The notes: generated from the sequence alone by a model not told the origin. 9,720 bases of DNA from an uncultured Collinsella sp. (GCA_958419975.1 CATZIG010000058.1:1-9720), one strand, 5' to 3'. Shown: positions 1 through 7,590, counted from the first letter of the stretch. Numbers and translations: made by a program.

Positions 1-7
1 AAGGAGG
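1..7 (+). promoter_or_regulatory. Ribosome binding site of rnc
   Basis: The window opens with AAGGAGG, a near-perfect Shine-Dalgarno sequence. It lies 8 nt before a TTG codon at 16. It decides the rnc start, because no ATG precedes the conserved N-terminus. The upstream gene and the promoter lie outside the window. Confidence 0.85.
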
Positions 8-15
8 CCTAAGTC

Positions 16-741
16 TTGGCATTATCTGAACGACTCGCGCGCGCCCAGGAAATCCTGGGCCACGAGTTCAATAACAAGGTGCTGCTGCGCGCGGCGCTCA
101 CGCACCCTTCTGCCGTGGAAGGTCAGCCCGTCTCGGCGAGCTATGAGCGCCTTGAGTTTTTGGGCGATTCCATTTTGGGCGCCGTGGTTGCCCGCTCGCT
201 CTTTGAGTCCTATCCCGAGTTTGACGAGGGCAAGCTTACGCGCCTGAAGGTGTCCCTTGTCTCGGGTGCCACGCTGTCCGAGGTGTCTCACGAGCTGGGC
301 ATCGACGACATCATCATCTTTGGTGCCTCCGAGACCGGCACGGGCGCGCGCGGCCTGCATTCGGCGCTCGAGAACGTCTACGAGTCGCTCGTGGGCGCCC
401 TGTACCTGGATGCCGGCTGGGACGTTGCGGCGGACTTTATCCACCGTACGCTTAAGCCGCACCTGGCTTCCGAGCGTGCCGAGCACCCCGCGAACCCCAA
501 GTCGTTCTTGCAGGAGTGCGTGCAGGCAGATGGCCACGAGCCTCCGGCGTACAAGCTCGTTGGCTCCGAGGGCCCCGCGCATGCGCCCACCTTTACCGCT
601 GTGGTGCTCATCGACGGTATTCGCCAGGGCCGCGGCACCGGTTCCTCCAAGAAGGAGGCCGAGGGAGCCGCTGCGCTCGAGGCACTCGACCGCATGGGCT
701 ACACCACTAACGGCGTGATTCTCAACAAGAAGCCTGTTTAA
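16..741 (+). CDS. rnc: Ribonuclease III
   Basis: Endonuclease that cuts double-stranded RNA in the cytoplasm, typically in rRNA precursor processing and mRNA turnover. The product is 241 aa, a usual family length, and starts at TTG behind a strong ribosome binding site. The N-terminal RNase III domain (about 5-150) carries the signature ERLEFLGDS at 44-52, whose E44, E47 and D51 match E. coli E38, E41 and D45. The second metal-binding segment reads ENVYESLVGALYLD (119-132): E123 matches E. coli E117, but N120 stands where E. coli has D114. A double-stranded RNA-binding domain occupies about 160-229, with the typical GSSKKEAE at 209-216. The smc start follows the stop by 10 nt, so the two are probably co-transcribed. 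The family call is firm. Only the Asp-to-Asn change is unusual. Confidence 0.97.
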   Translation: MALSERLARAQEILGHEFNNKVLLRAALTHPSAVEGQPVSASYERLEFLGDSILGAVVARSLFESYPEFDEGKLTRLKVSLVSGATLSEVSHELGIDDIIIFGASETGTGARGLHSALENVYESLVGALYLDAGWDVAADFIHRTLKPHLASERAEHPANPKSFLQECVQADGHEPPAYKLVGSEGPAHAPTFTAVVLIDGIRQGRGTGSSKKEAEGAAALEALDRMGYTTNGVILNKKPV

Positions 742-751
742 GCGAGGAACC

Positions 752-3700
752 GTGTATCTCAAGTCCCTCACGCTCAAAGGGTTCAAGTCGTTTGCCGACC
801 GCGCCCATATGACGTTTGAGCCGGGCCTAACCGTCATCGTCGGTCCCAACGGCTCGGGAAAATCGAACATCTCCGACTCGATTCTGTGGGTCCTGGGTGA
901 GCAGAGCGCCAAGCAGCTGCGCGGCCAGGCCATGGAAGACGTTATTTTCTCGGGCTCGTCGGCGCGCAAGCCGGTGGGTGTGGCCGAGGTCACGCTGGTG
1001 CTCGACAACTCGGATCATATGCTGCCCGTCGACTTTGACGAGGTCGCCATCACCCGCCGTATGTACCGCTCGGGCGAAAGCGAGTACCTCATCAACTCGA
1101 GCCCGTGCCGCCTGATGGACATCCAGGACATCCTGCACGATTCGGGACTGGGCAAGGATACGCATTCCATCATCAGCCAGGGCAAGCTCGATGCGATTTT
1201 GCAGAGCCGCCCCGAGGAGCGCCGTGCCCTCATTGAGGAGGCCGCCGGCATCTCCAAGCATAAGCGCCGCAAGGAGCGTGCGCTCAAAAAGATCAAGTCG
1301 ATGGACGAGCATCTAACCCGTGCCCGTGATATCAACAAGGAAATCGCCCGTCAGCTGCGACCGCTGGAGCGTCAGGTCGATCGCGCGCGCAAGTACAAAG
1401 AGCTGTCCTCGCGCGCGAACGAGCTTACGCAGATGCTGGCCGTCGACGAGCTGCGTTCGCTGCAATCACAGTGGAACGACCTGGAGAGTCGCTCTAAGGA
1501 GGGCGCCGCCGAGCTTGAGCTTGCGCAGTACCGCTTGGGCGAAAAGGAACGCGAGCTCGAGAAGCTCCAGGTTATGCTCGAGGAAAAGGGCCTGTTTGTG
1601 GGCGATTTGGGCGAGCAGCGCCGCCATATGCAAGACGTGGTCGGCCGCATTAACTCCGATATGCGCCTGCTCGAGGAAAAGGGCCACAACATGGTGTCGC
1701 GCCTGTCCGACATGCGCGGCCAGATCTCAAGCTCCGAGCATCAGCGCCGTCGCGTGGTCGAGGAGCTCGAGGACGCGCGCGCCCAGCTCGAGGAAGTGAC
1801 CGGCGCGCATATGCAGGCCCAGGAGGACGTTGACGCCGCTGGTCCTGCCGCCGCCGAGCTTCACGAGCGCCGCGTGGCGCTTGATGCGCAGATTTCGCAG
1901 CTTACGCGCGAGCAGCGCGATGTGCAGCGCGTGGCCGATAACGCCGCGCTCGAGCTCGCCAAGGTGAAGGACTCGCTGAGCAACGCCGAGGTCGAGGACA
2001 ACATGTATGCCTCGCGCCTTGAGCAGATCGATGAGCAGCTCGAGGAGGTCACGGCATCGCTTGATAGCCGCCGCAACCGTGCTGAGGAGCTCGAAGGCGC
2101 GCTCGATCAGGCTCGTCAAGCCCAGAGCGATGCGCGTGAGGCTACCGAGGTCGCCCGTGCGGCCCTTAAGGACTTGCGTAATCGCGAGAGCGAGGCGCGC
2201 AACAAGCTGTCCGAGGTGCGCTCGGAGCTTGCCAGTCAAAAGAAGCTTGATGCTCGCATGGCCGACAGCTCGCCGCTCGTAAGCCGTCTGGTGGGCGCGC
2301 TGGGCGACGATGTCTCGGGTCGTCTGGGCGATGTGCTCGAGGCACCTCGTGAGCTTGAGGGCCTGGTTGAGCAGCTGCTCGCCGGCGATATCGATGCCCT
2401 GTTGTTCGATAACGCTGCCGCACTTGAGCGCGCCGGTCGCGCCGCCCTGGACCAGAAGAAGGCCTCGGGCGAGGCGCTGCTGGTGGCGCGCAGCGTGAGT
2501 GGTTCTGCGGCCGCCGAGGGTGCCGCCGGTACCCGCCTTGTTGATCGTCTGTCCGTGCGTGCGGGCTACGGTCCGGTCGTCGAGGCATTGCTCGGCGGCT
2601 ATTACGTGGTCGATGACTTGGCTGCCGCGCTGTCCGCGCCGGTCGTTGATGGCGCGACCTATGTGACTCCCGATGGTGCACGCGTTGCCTGCGGCGGCCT
2701 GGTTCGCGTGGGGCTTGATGCCGGCGAGGCTTCGGGCGCCCTGGAGCGCAAGCGTCGTATCCGCGAGCTGGAAGGCCTGGAGCCCGATCTTGCTGCCGCG
2801 TTTGAGCATGTTTCTGATCAGGTCGTCGAGGCCAACGCCGCCGTTGAGGAGGCCCGTGCCGCCGAGGGCGATGCTGCCGGCGAGATTGCCCGCCTTGAGG
2901 GCGAGCGTCGCTCCCTGCTGTCCGAGATCGGCCGCCTGGAGCAGAGTGCCAACAATGCCGAGGTCGAGCGGGTACGGATTTCCAAGCGCCGCGAGCAGGC
3001 CGCCGAGGCCGTTCGTGCCGCACGTCCGCGCGTGGATGAACTTACCCGTTCGCGTGACGAGGCCCGTGCGCAGGCGAGCGATCTGGGCCTGCAGATTGCC
3101 GAGGCCAACGACGAGCTCGATCGCGTTCGGCGCGATGACTCCGAGGCCGCCGGCAAGCTCGCCGATGCAAAGGTGCGCCTGGCTCAGACGAGCGAGCGCC
3201 TGCGTTCGCTGAAGGGCCGCGTGCCTGATCTTGAGCATCGTCTGGAGGGTATCGAACGTCGTATCCGCGGGACGCGTCAGGCCTCGCGCTCGCTCGAGCT
3301 GCTGCGCCTTCGCGTCGATCCCATGCACGAGCGCTATTCTGCCCTGTTGGAGCGCGCTTCGGACTGGGCTGCGCGCCTGCGCGATCAGGCAACGCTTGAG
3401 GAGGCGGACTCGGCTTCGCTTAAGAAGACCATCGAGGACGCCAAGACCGAGGTCGCCCGCGCCAAGGAGCGGGTCGATGCCGCCACCGCGACGCAAAACG
3501 AGTTCAAGGTCGCACGCGGCAAGCTCGAGGTGCAGGTCGAGGCTGCTATCAAGGCCATCACCGCCGATGGCGCTACGGTGCTCGAGGAGGCGCTCATGCT
3601 GCCGGCGCCCACCGACCGCGACGCCGCCGAGCGCGAGCTCAACCAGCTCGTACGCCAGATCAACAATCTGGGCCCCGTGAACCAGGTTGCCATGGAGGAG

Positions 3701-4288
3701 TACGAGCAGCTCAAGCGCCGCGCCGATTACATCGAGGAGCAACTGGCCGATTTGGAGAGCGCGCGCAAGGCACTCACCAAGATCACCGTGGCCATCGACC
3801 GTAAGATGCGCAAGGCGTTCCTGGTGACCTTCGAGAAGGTCGACGCGAACTTCCGCGAGATCTTCGCCATGCTCTTCCCGGGCGGTCAGGCTCACCTTGA
3901 GATGACCGATTCCGAGCATCCGGCCGAGACGGGCATCGAGGTCGTGGCGCAGCCGCGCGGCAAGCGCATCACCAAGATGATGCTCATGTCGGGTGGCGAG
4001 AAGAGCCTGACGGCGCTCGCCCTGCTCTTTGCCGTATACCGTACGCGCACGGTGCCGTTCTACGTGCTGGACGAGGTCGAGGCGGCGCTCGACGACGCCA
4101 ACCTGTCCAAGCTCATCGGCGCCCTCGATGTGCTGCGTTCCGATACGCAGCTCTTGGTAATCTCGCATCAGCGCCGTACTATGGAGGATGCTGACGTTCT
4201 CTACGGCGTCTCGATGCAAGCCGACGGCGTCAGTCGCGTCGTCTCGCAAAAACTCGATCGCGAAACCGGAAAGGTCGTGAATGCATAA
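752..4288 (+). CDS. smc: Chromosome segregation protein SMC
   Basis: Bacterial SMC ATPase, which with ScpA and ScpB forms the condensin that extrudes DNA loops and helps segregate the chromosome. The product is 1178 aa, the normal length. The N-terminal ATPase half has Walker A GPNGSGKSN at 31-39 and the Q-loop region WVLGEQSAKQLRG at 46-58. Two long charged coiled coils (about 165-500 and 660-1010, rich in Glu, Arg, Leu and Ala) flank a globular hinge at about 505-655. The C-terminal half has the ABC signature LMSGGEKS (S1080-G1081-G1082-E1083) and Walker B YVLDEVEAALDD with D1107 and E1108. The switch region reads ISHQRRTMEDADVLYGVSM. The start is GTG at 752, behind GAGG at 744-747, and gives the canonical N-terminus MYLKSLTLKGFKSF. 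The stop overlaps the ftsY start as TAATG, which suggests translational coupling. scpA and scpB are not in the window. Confidence 0.98.
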   Translation: MYLKSLTLKGFKSFADRAHMTFEPGLTVIVGPNGSGKSNISDSILWVLGEQSAKQLRGQAMEDVIFSGSSARKPVGVAEVTLVLDNSDHMLPVDFDEVAITRRMYRSGESEYLINSSPCRLMDIQDILHDSGLGKDTHSIISQGKLDAILQSRPEERRALIEEAAGISKHKRRKERALKKIKSMDEHLTRARDINKEIARQLRPLERQVDRARKYKELSSRANELTQMLAVDELRSLQSQWNDLESRSKEGAAELELAQYRLGEKERELEKLQVMLEEKGLFVGDLGEQRRHMQDVVGRINSDMRLLEEKGHNMVSRLSDMRGQISSSEHQRRRVVEELEDARAQLEEVTGAHMQAQEDVDAAGPAAAELHERRVALDAQISQLTREQRDVQRVADNAALELAKVKDSLSNAEVEDNMYASRLEQIDEQLEEVTASLDSRRNRAEELEGALDQARQAQSDAREATEVARAALKDLRNRESEARNKLSEVRSELASQKKLDARMADSSPLVSRLVGALGDDVSGRLGDVLEAPRELEGLVEQLLAGDIDALLFDNAAALERAGRAALDQKKASGEALLVARSVSGSAAAEGAAGTRLVDRLSVRAGYGPVVEALLGGYYVVDDLAAALSAPVVDGATYVTPDGARVACGGLVRVGLDAGEASGALERKRRIRELEGLEPDLAAAFEHVSDQVVEANAAVEEARAAEGDAAGEIARLEGERRSLLSEIGRLEQSANNAEVERVRISKRREQAAEAVRAARPRVDELTRSRDEARAQASDLGLQIAEANDELDRVRRDDSEAAGKLADAKVRLAQTSERLRSLKGRVPDLEHRLEGIERRIRGTRQASRSLELLRLRVDPMHERYSALLERASDWAARLRDQATLEEADSASLKKTIEDAKTEVARAKERVDAATATQNEFKVARGKLEVQVEAAIKAITADGATVLEEALMLPAPTDRDAAERELNQLVRQINNLGPVNQVAMEEYEQLKRRADYIEEQLADLESARKALTKITVAIDRKMRKAFLVTFEKVDANFREIFAMLFPGGQAHLEMTDSEHPAETGIEVVAQPRGKRITKMMLMSGGEKSLTALALLFAVYRTRTVPFYVLDEVEAALDDANLSKLIGALDVLRSDTQLLVISHQRRTMEDADVLYGVSMQADGVSRVVSQKLDRETGKVVNA

Positions 4289-5205
4289 TGGGATTCTTTG
4301 ACGCACTCTCGCGCGGACTTGAGCGCAGCCGCGAGGCCCTCAACGAGGTCTTCTACTTTGGCGGCGAGGTCGACGAGGATTTTTGGGAGGACCTTGAGGA
4401 CACCCTCGTCATGGGTGACATGGGTGCCGAGGTCGCCATTCAGGTCTCCGATGACCTGCGCGACGCCGCTGCCAAGAAGAACCTTAAGACCGCCCCGCAG
4501 CTTCGCCGTGCCCTGGCCGAGCAGCTCGAGGGCCATTTTGTGCCTGTTGAGCGCGATCCGTTTTCCGATACGCCGAGCTGCGTGCTGTTTGTCGGCATCA
4601 ACGGTGCCGGCAAGACCACCACGGTCGGCAAGATTGCGAGCGCCATGGCCGCCCGCGGCAAGAACGTGGTGATCGGTTCGGCCGACACCTTCCGTGCCGC
4701 TGCCATCGAGCAGCTCGATGTGTGGGGTCAGCGTGCCGGCGTACCGGTTATCAAGCGTGACCGCGGCTCCGATCCGGCGAGCGTGTGCTATGACGTGCTC
4801 GACGAGGCCGATAAGCGCGGCAGCGACCTGGTGCTCATCGATACCGCCGGCCGTCTGCACACGAGTCCCGAGCTCATGCGCGAGCTCGCCAAGGTGGTTA
4901 ATGTGACCCGTAAGCGCGCCGCCAATATGGCCGCCGGTCCCATGCCGGTCTCGGTCGTGCTTGTGATCGATGCCGCCACTGGTCAGAACGGTCTGAACCA
5001 GGCGCTCGAGTTTAACGAGGCGCTGGGCCTGGACGGTATTATCATGACTAAGCTCGACGGAACGGCTAAGGGTGGTATCGCCATGGCCGTGGCCGAGAAG
5101 CTCAAGCTCCCGATCCTGCGCATCGGCGTGGGCGAGCAGGTCGATGACCTACAGGAGTTTAACGCCAAAGATTTCTGCCGCGCCCTGGTGGGCGAGTCCA
5201 ACTAA
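4288..5205 (+). CDS. ftsY: Signal recognition particle receptor FtsY
   Basis: SRP receptor GTPase. It docks SRP-bound ribosomes at the membrane and hands nascent chains to the Sec translocon. The product is 305 aa, a short form: a few residues with a GFF start (a plausible membrane-contacting amphipathic helix) lead straight into the N domain (about 10-90), without the long acidic A domain of E. coli FtsY. The G domain shows G1 GINGAGKT (103-110), the insertion-box motif SADTFRAAA (131-139), G3 DTAGR (185-189), G4 TKLDG (254-258) and the closing motif GVGEQVDDLQEF (280-291). These features separate FtsY from Ffh. The ATG shares one base with the smc stop codon. The next gene, ffh, encodes its partner GTPase, so the two are likely made together. 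Confidence 0.97.
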   Translation: MGFFDALSRGLERSREALNEVFYFGGEVDEDFWEDLEDTLVMGDMGAEVAIQVSDDLRDAAAKKNLKTAPQLRRALAEQLEGHFVPVERDPFSDTPSCVLFVGINGAGKTTTVGKIASAMAARGKNVVIGSADTFRAAAIEQLDVWGQRAGVPVIKRDRGSDPASVCYDVLDEADKRGSDLVLIDTAGRLHTSPELMRELAKVVNVTRKRAANMAAGPMPVSVVLVIDAATGQNGLNQALEFNEALGLDGIIMTKLDGTAKGGIAMAVAEKLKLPILRIGVGEQVDDLQEFNAKDFCRALVGESN

Positions 5206-5209
5206 GGAG
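5204..5209 (+). promoter_or_regulatory. Ribosome binding site of ffh
   Basis: AAGGAG overlaps the ftsY stop codon and lies 6 nt before GTG at 5216. It supports a GTG start for ffh, giving the family-typical N-terminus MFDSLSDRL. Confidence 0.8.
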
Positions 5210-5215
5210 TAACCA

Positions 5216-6691
5216 GTGTTTGATTCCCTGAGCGATCGCCTCAACGACACATTTGACCGCCTGCGCGGCAAGGGTAAGCTGACCGAGGCCGATATCACTT
5301 CGGCCATGCGCGATATTCGCATGGCGCTACTCGAGGCCGACGTCAACTTTAAGGTCGTTAAGGAGTTCGTTGCCAAGACCAAGGAGCGCTGCATGACCGC
5401 CGAGGTCATGGAGTCGCTGTCGCCGGCGCAAAACGTCGTCAAGATCGTGCTCGACGAGCTCACCGAGATGCTTGGCTCAACCGAGAGCAAGCTCGTCTTT
5501 AGCAACCGCATTCCCAATGTCATCATGCTCGTGGGCCTTCAGGGCTCCGGTAAGACCACGGCGGCCGTAAAGCTGGCCTACCTGCTCAAGAAGCAGGGCC
5601 GCTCGCCGCTGCTCGCCGCGTGCGATGTCTATCGTCCCGCCGCTGCCGACCAGCTGGCCACGCTCGGTGGCGAGATCGGCGTGCCGGTCTTCCGCGGTGA
5701 CGGCGCGCACCCGGTCGACATTGCCAAGGGTGCCATCCAGGAGGCCGTCGACCACCTGCGCGACGTGGTGATCGTCGATACCGCCGGTCGTCTTCAGATC
5801 GACGAGCAGATGATGCAGGAGGCCGTCGACATCAAGAAGGCTGTCAAGCCCGACCAGGTGCTGATGGTCGTCGATGCCATGACCGGCCAGGACATCGTCA
5901 ACGTCGTTTCGACCTTCGCCGAGCGCACTGACTTTGACGGCGTGATCATCTCCAAGCTCGACGGCGACGCCCGTGGCGGTGGCGCACTTTCGGTGCGTCA
6001 GGTGACCGGCAAACCCATCAAGTTCGTGAGCATGGGCGAGAAGCCTGATTCGCTGGAGCCGTTGTATCCCGATCGCATGGCCAAGCGCATTCTGGGCATG
6101 GGCGATGTCGTAGGTATTATCGAGAAGGCCCAGGAGGCAGCCGATGCCGAGCAGCTTGAGGCTGCCGAGCGTATGCTGCGCGAGGGCTTTACCATGAACG
6201 ATATGCTCGACCAGATGAAGGCCGTCAAGAAGATGGGCGGCATGAAGGGTATCTTGGGCATGCTCCCCGGTGGCCAGCGAGCGCTCAACCAGATGGGTGG
6301 CAATCTGGACGAGGGAATCTTCGATAAGAACGAGGCCATCATCATGTCGATGACCAAGGAGGAGCGTCTGCGTCCCTCTATCATCAACGGCCAGCGCCGC
6401 GCCCGCATTGCCAAGGGAGCTGGCGTAACCCCCACCGAGGTCAACAGCCTTATGAAGCAGTGGGGCGAGATGAATAAGATGATGGGCCGCATGCGCACGA
6501 TGGCCAATCAGGCACAGGCCGGCGGCAAGAAGGGCAAAAAGGGTAAGAAGGGCAAGAAGATGCGCATGCCCAATATCCCTGGCCTGGACGCTATGGGTCT
6601 GGGCGGCATGGGCGGCCTGGGTACGGGCGGTCCCAAGTCCGATATGGAGCTGCTGCGCCAGATGGAAGCGCAGATGCGTAATAAGAAATAG
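5216..6691 (+). CDS. ffh: Signal recognition particle protein Ffh (SRP54)
   Basis: Protein subunit of SRP. It binds signal sequences on translating ribosomes and, through paired GTPase domains, the receptor FtsY encoded just upstream. The product is 491 aa. The NG domain has G1 GLQGSGKT (107-114), the motif CDVYRPAAADQL (136-147), G3 DTAGR (188-192), G4 as SKLDG (246-250) and the linker RILGMGDVVGIIEKA (291-305). The Met-rich M domain (about 325-430) forms the signal-peptide groove and includes the RNA-binding helix-turn-helix INGQRRARIAKGAG (390-403). At two places in that motif where E. coli has Ser (S397, S406), this protein has Gln393 and Ala402. After the M domain come four GKK repeats (437-448) and a Gly/Met-rich tail (449-491). 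The start is GTG behind AAGGAG. It is the last gene of the cluster and is followed by a terminator. Confidence 0.98.
   Translation: MFDSLSDRLNDTFDRLRGKGKLTEADITSAMRDIRMALLEADVNFKVVKEFVAKTKERCMTAEVMESLSPAQNVVKIVLDELTEMLGSTESKLVFSNRIPNVIMLVGLQGSGKTTAAVKLAYLLKKQGRSPLLAACDVYRPAAADQLATLGGEIGVPVFRGDGAHPVDIAKGAIQEAVDHLRDVVIVDTAGRLQIDEQMMQEAVDIKKAVKPDQVLMVVDAMTGQDIVNVVSTFAERTDFDGVIISKLDGDARGGGALSVRQVTGKPIKFVSMGEKPDSLEPLYPDRMAKRILGMGDVVGIIEKAQEAADAEQLEAAERMLREGFTMNDMLDQMKAVKKMGGMKGILGMLPGGQRALNQMGGNLDEGIFDKNEAIIMSMTKEERLRPSIINGQRRARIAKGAGVTPTEVNSLMKQWGEMNKMMGRMRTMANQAQAGGKKGKKGKKGKKMRMPNIPGLDAMGLGGMGGLGTGGPKSDMELLRQMEAQMRNKK
6524..6559 (+). repeat. Four 9-bp units coding (Gly-Lys-Lys)x4 in ffh
   Basis: Four consecutive units of the form GGN-AAR-AAG encode residues 437-448 of Ffh. 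The third bases vary between units, so the repeat is kept at the protein level rather than being a fresh slippage product. The stretch is strongly basic and lies between the M domain and the Gly/Met tail. It could add non-specific RNA or ribosome contact (inference). Confidence 0.8.
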
Positions 6692-6716
6692 GGCTGTAAT
6701 TCCAGCTTGATATGGC

Positions 6717-6754
6717 AAAGGCCACTCGGAAGCTACCGGGTGGCCTTTGTTGTT
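6717..6754 (+). terminator. Intrinsic terminator after ffh
   Basis: A 13-bp stem, AAAGGCCACTCGG (6717-6729) with CCGGGTGGCCTTT (6736-6748), has one G-U pair and a 6-nt loop. It starts 25 nt after the ffh stop and is followed by GTTGTTGG, a U-containing but interrupted tract. The arms begin in AAA and end in TTT, so it could also serve the convergent gene on the - strand, with a poorer U tract on that side. Confidence 0.8.
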
Positions 6755-6767
6755 GGCTTTGATTGTT

Positions 6768-6790
6768 GGGCTGCGCTTAGCGTCGCGCCC
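6768..6790. repeat. Small GC hairpin holding a 14-bp repeat (copy 1)
   Basis: GGGC (6768-6771) and GCCC (6787-6790) bracket the 14-mer GCGCTTAGCGTCGC (6773-6786), itself partly self-complementary (CGCT/AGCG). The same 14-mer recurs at 9168-9181. The element lies between the ffh terminator and the end of the convergent - strand gene. It may help terminate that gene, but no clear U tract is visible. Confidence 0.45.
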
Positions 6791-6811
6791 TGAGCTCGCG
6801 GTGCCGTGCCG

Positions 6812-7576
6812 TTAGTGGCAGCCGCAACCCTCGTGACCCTCGTGCTCATGATGGCCGTGGCAGCCACAGGACTCGCCATGTTCGTGGTCGTGGGTGTGGT
6901 CATGGCCGTGACAGTCGCACGTGGCCTCGCCGTTCTGTGCGAGCGTGCCGGCGATAAGAGCCTCTACGCAAGCGTCGCAGCTGCCCTGGGCACCCGCGTA
7001 TACCGTGATGCCGGCTTGGGCAAGCGCGTTGATAGCGCCGCCGCCGATGCCGCCGCAGATAAGTGTGTCCACGCCGCCATTGGTGAGCAGGCCCGCGAGG
7101 GCACCGTGGCCGGTGCCACCGGTGCCCACGACCTGCTCGTTGAGCACCTTGCCGTCCTGGACGTCGTAGATCTTGAACTGCTCGCTGCGACCAAAGTGCA
7201 TAAAGATGTTGCCGTTGTCGTACGTCGTTGCCACCCTCATGGTGCCGATCTCCTTTGCTGGCCATGCGGCCGTTGTCGTGTTGATAGGGGTGTTCACGAT
7301 ATTGCCGCCTTCGATGATGAGCGCTCGTCCGTTGACCAGCGCGCTTGCCACCTTGCGATGCGCGCGGCTGCAGATTGCCGCCACCGTGGCGCGCGCGATA
7401 CCCATCTGCTGTGCGACTGCCTCTTGGTTAAGGCCTTCCAGGTCGCACAGGCGCAGGACTTCGAGCTCGTCGACCGTCATATCGATGGCGTCTCCGCTGG
7501 CAAGGCCGTCGGGGGTAAAGCCGCGGTATTCGGGGATGATCCCAACACGGCGCAATTTTTCGCGTCTTCCTGCCAT
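6812..7576 (-). CDS. DUF134 HTH / NifX-type domain fusion with His/Cys-rich tail
   Basis: The product is 254 aa and its function is unknown. Residues 1-90 match the DUF134 (UPF0251) family: a basic start MAGRREKLRRVGIIPEY, then TVDELEVLRLCDLEGLNQ and a helix-turn-helix (about 47-75), ending in ALVNGRALIIEGG. Residues 113-213 resemble the dinitrogenase iron-molybdenum cofactor family (NifX, NafY, NifB C-terminus): MRVATTYDNGNIFMHFGR, a GTGGTGHGAL loop, ICGGIGGGAINAL and an AGTL end. An extra C200-D-A-C203 pair lies in this domain. Residues 220-254 hold 12 His and 6 Cys, including three C-x-C-H units. The start is ATG at 7576, set by AAGGAG 5 nt upstream; a GTG six bases earlier would overlap that site. 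It is probably a DNA-binding protein sensing or carrying a metal or Fe-S cofactor (inference). No nif genes are near. It may bind the palindromes upstream. A second start may exist inside the gene at 7240. Confidence 0.85.
   Translation of the reverse strand: MAGRREKLRRVGIIPEYRGFTPDGLASGDAIDMTVDELEVLRLCDLEGLNQEAVAQQMGIARATVAAICSRAHRKVASALVNGRALIIEGGNIVNTPINTTTAAWPAKEIGTMRVATTYDNGNIFMHFGRSEQFKIYDVQDGKVLNEQVVGTGGTGHGALAGLLTNGGVDTLICGGIGGGAINALAQAGITVYAGAQGSCDACVEALIAGTLAQNGEATCDCHGHDHTHDHEHGESCGCHGHHEHEGHEGCGCH
7238..7256 (-). promoter_or_regulatory. Internal ribosome binding site and ATG before the NifX domain
   Basis: On the - strand, AAAGGAG (7256-7250) lies 9 nt before an in-frame ATG (7240-7238), which is residue 113 of the fusion. 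That Met is where stand-alone NifX-family proteins normally begin. Initiation here would give a 142-aa protein made of the NifX domain plus the His/Cys tail, without the DNA-binding domain. The motif is visible. Whether ribosomes use it is inference. Confidence 0.55.
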
Positions 7577-7581
7577 ACGCA

Positions 7582-7587
7582 CTCCTT
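7582..7587 (-). promoter_or_regulatory. Ribosome binding site of the DUF134-NifX gene
   Basis: AAGGAG on the - strand lies 5 nt before ATG at 7576. It argues against the in-frame GTG at 7582, whose first base is part of the site itself. Confidence 0.8.
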
Positions 7588-7590
7588 ATC

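Noticed and set aside
1727..4306. Open reading frame of 859 codons on the - strand opposite smc
   Set aside because: It mirrors the GAG/CTC- and GCC-rich codons of the smc coiled coil, has no family-like motifs and no gene-like context. It is a shadow of GC-rich codon use.
5477..6718. 413-codon - strand frame opposite ffh, and similar frames at 22-1008 and 8187-9161
   Set aside because: Each lies antisense to a gene with clear motifs and reads as His/Leu-rich low-information protein. Not real genes.
7577..7582. GTG start at 7582 for the DUF134-NifX gene
   Set aside because: It overlaps the AAGGAG binding site, which is correctly placed for ATG at 7576.
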